This document shows, piece after piece, positions 51,417-62,000 of a stretch of 64,000 nt of DNA. The notes beneath the pieces are model-generated. The model was not told the DNA's origin and made no database searches. It was given only the letters and a program-made list of their open reading frames with translations. The position numbers and the translations under genes were made by a program. This DNA comes from Diadema setosum (lineage: Eukaryota > Echinodermata > Echinoidea > Diadematoida > Diadematidae): positions 7,345,832-7,409,831 of the forward strand of contig NC_092695.1 of the NCBI RefSeq assembly GCF_964275005.1, read 5' to 3'. Positions within the stretch are counted from its first letter, which is position 1; each line of letters begins with the position of its first letter.

Positions 51417-51685
51417 CTATGCATTTGCACACCTTTGAAACATTTTGAGAAGTGTCTGAAAAATGGCGTGAAGGGAAATATCACTTCCAACCACCACATA
51501 GTCTCTCTGTGAGCAAAATGTTACTGCATACTCAGAAAAGTTAGGGAAGACACTGTGAAGTATTTGTAACAAGTGCTGCAACAATGGATATTTTGCCTGG
51601 TATTGATTTCCTGCCATGATGAAATCAACCCACTTCTCATAGGGCCCTAGTCCACCCCATATATAATCAACAGGGACATCAGGAT
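51417..51685 (-). CDS. Unidentified candidate terminal exon between the two genes
   Basis: An open frame of 88 codons follows a plausible acceptor (CCTGCCAG) and ends in TAG. It reads PDVPVDYIWGGLGPYEKWVD, then a Leu-rich helical stretch (LLQHLLQILHSVF), and FCSQRDYVVVGSD. The composition looks coding rather than random, and no repeat signature overlaps it. I do not recognise the family and found no matching upstream exon. It lies 1.3 kb downstream of the AtuA-like stop and 3.7 kb upstream of the TBC start, on the same strand. It could be the last exon of a small third gene or a pseudogene fragment. Confidence 0.4.
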
Positions 51686-51707
51686 CTGGCAGGGAATGAG
51701 TTAAAAG

Positions 51708-51960
51708 TCGTATAACCTTTTGCAAATGTCATTAAATTTTGCATGGTTCAAGAATAATATCTCCAAACATTACGTATGAAATCTTATGATAAAACACCTG
51801 AGTGTTTTTGAAAAAAAAAATGATTTAAAGGTTGTATATTCCTTTTGCAAACGCCATGAAATTTTGCATGGATAAGAATACTGTTTCCCAACATCATGTA
51901 TGAAATCTTACAGTAATACACCAAGAGTTTTTTTTTCTTCTTTTTTTAAGAAATAAAAAA
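51708..51960. repeat. Two tandem ~125-bp repeats
   Basis: The phrases CCTTTTGCAAAYGYCATKAA, ATTTTGCATGGWT and ATGTATGAAATCTTA/ACGTATGAAATCTTA occur twice in direct order. Adjacent to the acceptor of the unidentified exon at 51417-51685. Confidence 0.65.
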
Positions 51961-52977
51961 CTAATCCCATGTTATTATATCGTACCGAGATTAATGGTTG
52001 GAATATTTTCCGAGTCCAAACAAATTCACTGAAAATCTATAGCACTGTTTCACCTTCCATAATAAAGAGTTTCCAGTATCATTATTCTGGGGAAAGGTCT
52101 GAATTGTCTACCTCAGCCAACAATATGCCGACTTATTAAAGGAACCTAATTTTCAGTGTGACAAAAGGGATACATGAACTTTCAGTCTGCCATGAAGCTT
52201 GAGGGGTTCTTGCTTGAATCCAAGAAGTAAATCATACCTCATCATAGTCAATATACCTCCATCAAAGACAAATGACAGTTCAAGTGTAGAAATACAAATA
52301 TCCTATACTACGCATTTTATGAAGCATGAAGGGAAGCATTTGAAAAATGAGAAGACAAAAGAATGTTAATGAAAGTAAAAATCCATGATTGATTTCTTCA
52401 CTCAAATATTCCGTACATCCTCTAAAAATCTTTCTAGATTCCACAATTTTCCACAGGAAAATCTGACTCCTTGGTTCTATCGCTTAAATCATTTCGGTCT
52501 TTTTTTAAAATCCATCTTGACAAAGAAGTATGGTAGGCGAGGGTGTACTTGCTGTCTTTCTGGAGCAATATACATAGAACATATCTGTTTTCGTGTCATT
52601 CTTGGTATCAAAATCAATTATTCTGAGAATCCATGATTTTCCTCTCTCATTGCTACAGACATGGACCCTGCACATGAATATTTCAGTTTTGGTCTCTTTG
52701 TGAGTCAAGGAAAGCCAAAGGCACACCTCCCAACCTTTCTGACTGAAAAATAGGGATGATTTGGCTCAAAAGTAGGAAAGAAAGAGCAGTTCCTATAGGA
52801 GTGTGTAGTAAAATTATCCAGAAAAATAAGAAACTCTTGTTGAAACAAGAGCTGGGAATGGTCAAAATTCAGATTCTTCCAAATTCAGTATGGTTGGGAG
52901 GTCTGTAAAGGTGATGAATTTGAATAATACTGCTTCCATAATTCCTCAGATAGTAGCATCTGTGGTGAAATCCCTGT

Positions 52978-53055
52978 CTATGACTCCGAATTTGCTAGTA
53001 GATCTGGCAGGTTGTCGATTTTGAAGTCTGTCAGCATCTGTCCGTAAGCTTTTCC
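52978..53055 (-). CDS. AtuA-like gene last coding exon
   Basis: A 78-nt coding segment after a TTTCAG acceptor. It encodes GKAYGQMLTDFKIDNLPDLL then ANSES and a TAG stop. The D-x-Q-G-K-A-Y/x-G pattern created by the junction is typical of the family C terminus. Confidence 0.92.
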   Translation of the reverse strand, partial: GKAYGQMLTDFKIDNLPDLLANSES

Positions 53056-56000
53056 CTGAAACAAGATATCACAAGGGATTGGGCAAATTATAAAACTTTC
53101 CTCCATTTGAAAGATAGCAAAACACCATTATATGTAAAAGGTCAGGGACAGCACTATCCTGAATTGGAGGTAGTAGATTTTTGTTGGAAGTAACACCAGC
53201 ACCATAAAGGGGCTGACACAAATATTAAATATGGCACACCAATTCTACATCTGAAAAAAAAAAAAAAAAAAAAACTATCGGCACCCCCACAAACTATCAT
53301 GCATTTCATCTGTGTAATTTAATAGAATGAATGCACTTATAAGAATATATTGCAACAAACACAACATGACATATCAATTTATCACAATATATGTGCATCT
53401 GATTTAACCTACTTTTTGTAATGAGTAGGTTGATCTATTTGAGTTTGAAATGTGTTCCTCGTGGGTAAATTTGAATTTGCATCTAACATACTGCATATAC
53501 TATCAATTTTGTGAGCATAATGATTCATATTCATACTTATACACACAAGTGCTTAAATTTGTGATCAATGACTACAAAGTATTATCCCTATTGAAACAGC
53601 AAAGTTAGACTTTCCAAACTTGGAGACATTTGTCTAAAAAGAGGCAATACGTTAGCATGTCAATTTCACAAATATACAATATAAGAGGCAATATTTTAGT
53701 TTCATGATTCATATCAGTCAACTCATGATATCTTCAAAATAAGAGCAACATGAAAAAATGCAGTATGTGATACTGTAAAATTAGGAATGCTCATGTGCAT
53801 TTTAATTTCACGAATTTTGCGAGAGCCAAGATTCACAGAATTACTAAAAATGTATGTGAAAGTTCTTGTCTACGCTATATGCATTGAACACCAGTGCCAA
53901 TTCATTAAAATTTATCCCCTGAAAAAGGTCATCAGCCCCAATTCAGGAAAATTTCATATGCGAATATATCTTTCTTTACAGTACATGAAATGCATGAGGC
54001 CCTTATGTTACCTGCGGGTCGCTTCTTAACGACGTAACTCCGCCACCTCCAAGGGAATTCTTGAGCACGAAGTTGAAGCCATTGATGCCTGGCAGCTCGT
54101 ACCTGCACACAAAGCAATTTGCAACATCAAAATTTTGTTTGCTTAACCATTTGTGTGTTTTGCAGCCCATTGGCACAGAAAATCCCATAGCACTGTACAC
54201 ACTGTTCAAAGTCCCTGACACAGAAAGGGGTAAATCAGAGTTCTCACTAAACCCATTACTTAAAGGACAAGTTCACCTTCATTAACATAAAGGATTGAGA
54301 GAATGTAGCAATATTAGTAGAACACATCTTTGAAAGTTTGAGGAAAATCGGACAATCCGTTCAAAAGTCATAATTTTTTAAAGTTTTTGTGCAGTCACCG
54401 CTGGATGAGGAGACTACTGCAGTGTATGATGTCACATGCGTACAACAATATAAGGAAAATATAAAGAGAATTTCACAAAATTTTATCTTTTGAAAAAAGT
54501 ACACATTCCCTTGACTCGTTACTGACATATGTTATGGATAATATCATTCCCACTGCCTTTAGAAAGAGGCAAGTCAAGTGCTCTTTTATTATGTGAAAAA
54601 AGTGAAAATATGTTGAATTTTCTTTACATTTTCTTTATACTGTTGTACTCATATGACATCACGAGCCTTAGTAGTCTCCTCATCCAGCGGTTCCAACACA
54701 AAAATTTAAAAAATTCATAACTTTTTCATCAATTGTCCAATTTTCCTCAAACTTTCACTGATGTGTTCTACTAATATTGCTGCATTCTCTCAATCCTTAT
54801 GTTTATGAAGGTGAACTTGTCCTCTAAAGGAATCTCTGTGCAAATCTATGGGAATTTCAGAATCTCATAGATTGTCACTTCCATCATTTCTTGGGACAGC
54901 CAGTCCTTACAGCAAATTAACTTTCAGTAGCAATGCAGATGGTACTCACATATACATGAGTGCATAGGTCCATGTGTTTTATATTCTAAAGTGAGGCTAA
55001 AGCGGACAATGACAAATAAGATCTGTGAATTATTGGTACAGTGCACTACTGTCATAACTAACACGGTTATAACAAAATTCCGGTTACAACTAAGTAAAAA
55101 TTCAGGTTGTAAGATTATCCATTCTATGTATTTTTATTGTTTATTTGTTTGGTTATAACGAAAGAAAATTGCCAGTCCTGAGAAAACAAGGAAAAGTAGA
55201 AATTACGCGGTGCGTAATATATGTCCCCGCCGGAAGTAGCATTTAGTAGCAAAATGTACAATATAGGTAAAAAGATGAAGGTCAAAGGTCAAAGAAGTCA
55301 AAGGTCAAAATTCTATGTAGAAGTTTTGAAGCCCTCACCTAGTGCCATCACATAAAGCAAACGGAATCGAAATTGGGTTAGAAATGGCGAAGGAGTAGCA
55401 TTTTGTAGCCAATGTACAATATAGGTAAAAAAAATCAAGGTCAAAGGTCAAAGAAGTCAAAGGTCAAAATTCTGTGTAGAAGTTTTGAAGCCCTCACCTA
55501 GTGCCATCACTTAAAGCAAACGGAATTGAAATCGGGTTACAAATGGCAAAGGAGTAGCATTTTGTAGCAAAATGTACAATATAGGTCAAAAATCAAGGTC
55601 AAAGGTCAAAGAAGTCAAAGGTCAAAATTCTGTGTAGAAGTTTTGAAGCCCTCACCTAGTGCCATCATATAAAGCAAACGATCAAAATCGGGTTAGAAAT
55701 GGCGAAGGAGTAGCATTTTGTAGGCAATGTACAATATAGGTCAAAAATCAAGGTCAAAGGTCAAAGAAGTCACAGGTCGAAATTCTGTGTAGAAGTTTTG
55801 AAGCCCTCACCTAGTGCCATCACTTAAAGCAAACGGAATTGAAATCGGGTTACAAATGGCAAAGGAGTAGCATTTTGTAGCAAAATGTACAATATAGGTC
55901 AAAAATCAAGGTCAAAGGTCAAAGAAGTCAAAGGTCAAAGTTCTGTGTAGAAGTTTTGAAGCCCTCACCTAGTGCCATCACTTAAAGCAAACGGAATTGA

Positions 56001-59000
56001 AATCGGGTTACAAATGGCGAAGGAGTAGCATTTTGAAGCAAAATGTACAATATAGGTCAAAAATCAAGGTCAAAGGTCAAAGAAGTCACAGGTCGAAATT
56101 CTGTGTAGAAATTTTGAAGCCCTCACCTAGTGCCATCATATAAAGCAAACGGAATCAAAATCGGGTAAGAAATGGCGAAGGAGTAGCATTTTGAAGCAAA
56201 ATGTACAATATAGGTCAAAGGTCAAGGTCAAAGGTCACAATTGAAATTCTGTGTAGAAGTTTCAAAGCTCCCATGTAGTGCTATCATATAAAGCAAACAG
56301 AATCAAAATCGGGTTAGAAATGGCGAAGGAGTAGCATTTTGAACATTTTGATCACACACGGACGCACACACGGACGGACGCACGGACGGACGCACGGACG
56401 GACGCACGGACGGACGCACGGACGGACACACACACGTACGGAGCCCGTTTCATAGTCCCCTGCTCGAACTCGTTCGGCGGGGACAACAAAAATGTTAAAA
56501 AGAATGAAAACAGAAAAGAAACAATTAAAAAATAAACACACCACAAAAATGACCCTTACCTGGTGACCAATTCCTCTCCTTCTGTAGCTGGTTCAAAGAC
56601 ATGCTGGAAGTACTCCTGCACTGCCTGAGATGTGAGTGCATTCCTCAGGTAAGGCACATAGGATGGATGCCTAGCTATGACACCTGTGGGAGGAGTAAGA
56701 TGCAATAATTAGAAATAATAATGAAGATAACAATGATGAAGAAATGATAATAATAATAATGAATATAACAATAGCACCAACAAACCACAGTAATAAAATA
56801 GTTGTCCCATTGCTATATCATTTTCATTTTCTTTTGCAATGTGGTAACTGGAATCTAATTTTAATAGGCATATCTTTAATGGTCTACATAAATACTGATC
56901 AGTGATTGGCAATAATGAAATCATGTAACATTTCCCCTATACAGAAATGATATGGAATGCATATTAATCAAGTGTAATTGAAGCTCATGGTGGTACATTT
57001 GTATTATGTCACTGCTTAACTGTTGACAAATAATCTGAAATGTCAAGTTGTACTGACCAATGTTGCTGGAGTTGCCCTTGTCCCCACTCCGTGTATAGGC
57101 CAGCTGACCCACGGTGAATGAGTGACTGCCTGTCTGAACATCACCACTGGGAGCAGCATCTGACTCGCTAGCGCTGCCAGCTTCTTTCTCTTGACTGGCC
57201 GGCATGCTGAATTCTTCCTGGTTACCCTCCACATCGATTGTAATCTGTGATTAAAACAGAGAAATGGAGGATAAATAAGATTTGTCTCCACAATGTCTAT
57301 CCACGACTAGCAGGGTCTCTGGGGAGTTGCGAGAGAATGGAACATGTTCAATATTTTTGTTGAGACTCTTTTCAGTCTCCAGCTGGTCTCGGAAATGTCT
57401 CCGCAACATCTCCTCGGTCAAGGCCAAGCCATGGAGACTAATTTTGTCTGTGAGTCTCCACGACAACTCTGTGACCTCCAGAAACTCAAAATTACTTGAA
57501 CTGAATTGAATTAAACTGATGGCAACCTACTGGCAACAATGTGGAGACGATGCGGAGGTGTCTCCCAGCCCAGAAAATGTCTTGGAAATATTGAGATGAC
57601 ATCCTCTTGATTTACAGGTGAATAAATTGTCACCTTGTTTGGAAATGTCTTGAACATGGCCCTGGAATCACCTTCTTAGTGAGAGCACAAGTCATTTTTT
57701 TTTATTTTTTTATTTTTTATTTTTTTTTGGGGGGGAGGTTGAGTGGCATAGGTTAAGGTTGACGTCTCCTACAATAATATAGGCCCTTAAAGGGACTGTA
57801 CGGTACTGGTTGAGGTGGGGATTCATGTTTTGAACTTTCCTAAGTGAGATAATGAAAAGCCTCTTATGAAATATGAAAGAGCATATAATTTTAAGAAGGA
57901 TTCAATGTTTATTTGATGAAAATTGGTTTTCAAATGGCTGAGATATCCAAAAGACTGCTAATAATAAAAGGCGACATGCCACAACTTTATTAGGATCTCT
58001 TTGTTTTACCTTGTTTTTGGATATCTCGGCCATTTCAAAACCGATTTTCATCAACTAAACTTTTGATACCCCTTAGAACTGCATGCTCTTTGACATCTCA
58101 TAGAGTGGTTTCTGAATATCTCGTAAAACGTTGAAAGCTAAATCCTCACCTCGACCAGAACTGTACACACCCTTTAAGGCAACATCCTTTCAGTGTTACT
58201 ACAAAATGCACACATGAAATCAGTCGTTTGATGGAAAAGTAAGAAAATCAGAAATAAAAACAAACTTACTGGAACCTTCTCCTTGGGATAGAGGAAGGAA
58301 TGCAATTTCAAGATAGGGGATCTGCAAAGAAAGAGAGAGAGAGATAAAAGTTAACAACAATGTATAATTCGACCTTGATTAACTTGCCACGTGGGGTATC
58401 TGATGAGCGAACTGGCTGGATAAGAGAGATATCATTCTAATAGATAGACAGGCATTAAAGCCCAAACAAAGTTCTGGTACGCCTGCAAAAGTTGTCAAAT
58501 TTCACTCCCAAATGTGAACGTATGCCTAGGAAATGTGCGGAATAAAGCTGCAATAACAAGATATTCGATGGGTAACGACGAAAATGCAAAATATAAACCA
58601 AAAAAGTTCAGTCTCAGAACTTACCCGAACGGGGTCAGGCTAAACTCGGACTCGGGGATAACTCGGCCTCGCTTTGACGGCGGGCTGAGTTGTATTGGTT
58701 GTCCCTCTGGATTGTACAGTGTTGTACTATGGGAGCGGCCTGTATAAACTACGTTGTAGCGCTTCGCGTTAAAGTTCTGGCTACTTGCAGTAATGGTCCG
58801 AGTTGTTACAACGCGCGCATCAAAAACCTCTTTGGCGCGTATGCAAAATTAGTGTGCGCCTATCAAGCACATCTAAAAACAATCAAAGACACTTGATAAA
58901 CAACAACAAAAACTTCAAAGACTGCGCATCTCAGCAACTGAGGTGATATGTGCGTATAGGCTTGAGGACAGCACGCTGTCCATTTGTTTTGTACAGGATT

Positions 59001-62000
59001 AGCACACACTTTCCTGTCTGTTCAGTTAGGCCTCATTTGGTATTATACTGGTACAGTATAAGGCCATCACGAACTGCGTGTAAATTGTCTGAAATAGGGT
59101 CGAGTTCCCCCTGAGACCGAGTTAGTCTGGAGCCTTCTGGAATAAAAGTCGATTTTCCGACTTTTATTATTTTTCTCAAAATACTCCAAAACGACTCATC
59201 ATTCCGGCAAACCGCGTCAGCCAGGTAAGTTTCTTTGTAGACTCTTTCGATATATTGCAAGCAAATATGAAATGGTGCCAGACGGGTTCTCAAGCCCTTA
59301 TCAGAACTTTGTTTTCACTTTAAACAAGTGCAAGATACCCACATGTAGCAGCTTTCCGTATTTACAATAACACTGCTGATAAAATTGTCTTATACATTGG
59401 CGGTAACTATAAATCTCTATATTAATCTCTTTTTCGAAAGCATTGATTGTTTTATGTCCATTTCCGTGGGTCTATTTCACTCTCTGTTTGTTTTGAGAGA
59501 GATTTGGCACTGAAAGTACATGAAAACATTAAAAAATGTCAGCCAGTTGACGTCTGGATAGCACAGAATCAGGTTAATTGATGGCCATATTATCGAGGTC
59601 AGCCTGTAATGTATCATTAAGCATCACAATCAACTCCTAGTTCACATATGTAACAAATATACACGACACATATAAATGTAATAAAGATTATAAATCAATG
59701 CAATTGCCAATAAATGTCAACTTCACTCGCTATCACTGACATAGGACAATCACAAAGAAAAACAAATCACAACTGTTGCTATGACAACACAAATGAATGA
59801 TAATGAGTCCTTTTTGAGACATTATCTAAACTTACTCTGATACATTACTATAATCAATTCAATTATCAATTCCCATGTTTCATATTTTGTATAAGACAAA
59901 TAAATGAGCTCCTGAAGTTATAAACAGCTTTTTTTTCCTGACATTTGAAGAAGAGATTGGTTGAAATTACCCGCTGACACTAGTGACAGGCAAAATACAG
60001 TTAAATATGGATTTACTCACACTTTGGGTCTACCTCCAACCAGTCCAGTCAAACCAGGAGCTAAACAAAAGACAAATAAAACAAAACACAAACATAAGTA
60101 AGTACAAAGCCCCTACTTTCTCTTGATATGTACCAAATAACCTCATTCTTCTCCTGCAGTTTAAGCATGAAACAGCAATGATATCCAGCTTTGAATTCAC
60201 TATAACAACAAAAAACAGTGGGAGTTTTTCCCAACTGCATTTAATTTCACATGCATTGCTATATATTGTTCACAGTAATAAAGAGATTATTTCATGGTTA
60301 CCATGACAACTGCATCCAGCATCATCGCTTACCCATTCCAGTGCCAGCTGGAGCAAGCTCTCTAGCGAACAACTCCAGGGCTCTCTTCTGGGAGTGTTCT
60401 ACGGCCACCCACATGGCGGCCTCACGTGGGTTCAAGTCGCGGGCATGAGCACCATACGTCTCCTCTGAGCCAATCACCTGTACGAAAAGGAGACACGCCC
60501 ACATACGTCATGTACATACATCACACGACACTTTAAAACATATTACAACTTACAATAATCTTAGCTACTGTATTAGACATCAGCTAGACAACAACCAGTC
60601 AGCGGTTCACACTCAAGTTGTTGCCATGATGAGAGTAATTACTGTTGCTTATGATAAAAGTGAAAACCTTTGGGGGGGGCACATGTTATATCTGTGTTCT
60701 GCAACAAAGCAACATTCATGTTTTTTTTTTTTTTTTTGATAAATGTAAACCTCAAATACTTCCATATTTGATACAGTCTTCTTGACATTGTTGCTAAGAA
60801 GCACAATGGCCCCAACTCACACAGGTATATTATCTACTGTAAAATCAAAAACATCTGCAGTATTAAACTTTTGCAACTTGGAGCCAACAGCCTTTTCCGC
60901 AGCATTAAATTTTGAAAAATTGCCATCGATATTCAATGCACTGTAAAGACAAAACCTTTCGCATGCATTTTACTTTCGCAAATCTTTGCTCTTCACAAAT
61001 TTGCATAAGTGTCACATGTTGTGCAAGCAAAAATCTCTGCTTTTGCGGTATATAAATCAAAACAACTATTCACTACAGTGACATTGGCCCATCTGTTTAA
61101 TGTATATCTGCTTAATGTATATTTCTTCATCTGTGTTTGTACCACTGTAACTGCATGCCTCTGATGGAAATTGCATCTTATTTATTGTATGTAAGGGAAT
61201 CGGTCTCAATAGGCTTCATATGGCCTTTACTGATCCCTCACGTGCTATGTATGTATATATTTTTCTCTTCTTTTGTATTGTGAACGTGATGAAAATGATG
61301 TCTTCTTTTTAGCATGTGAAATAAATTTGAATTTGAATCTTTAATTTGAATTTGTTTTTACTATTTCCAGCTGGTGCAATGGAACTGCAGTAAGTGTAAT
61401 TCACAGTAGGTGTTGGCATTTCCGAGTGATGAAATCGAGCCTTGTAATTAAACACTACCCAACAAACCAACCTACAAACAACGGGCAACACACATATCTA
61501 TCTCTTACCAAACATCAACTACTGCATTGAAACACCTCCTCTCACATCACTGAATAAATAATATGATGTTGACAAAGAAAACTTGCAGAAGTACAAATGA
61601 AAAAAAAAAATCACTGATATGAAACCAACTCAAATCACTATCAAATTAACCTCAGTGAAGTGTGAGGCTAAGGAATTACTTCCTGAATGAGAAGGGAAAA
61701 AAAAAACACCATAACAAGAACATTGATAATCATGTGAACCATAAAAATTATAGAAGTTTCAATCATCCTTACTTCCTGGATAGTAATGAGAATGGAAAAA
61801 AATACACGTCCTAGATTGATCAATGATTAATTGTCAGAGAAATGATACAGCGCGGTTCACTGTCACATGTAAAAAGACCACAAGTTGACACAGAGGGCTT
61901 GAGGTACAAACTGTGGTATCTCTTGTTGAGATGCAGACACCAGTGTATCTTGAGGTTACAGCTCGTTATTCCGAAGGTTCGTTATTTCCCAAGGCTCTTC

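Noticed and set aside
55260..56240. Regular ~155-bp repeats that superficially resemble a CRISPR array
   Set aside because: Unit length, absence of unique spacers and animal context fit a tandem-repeat transposon, not CRISPR.
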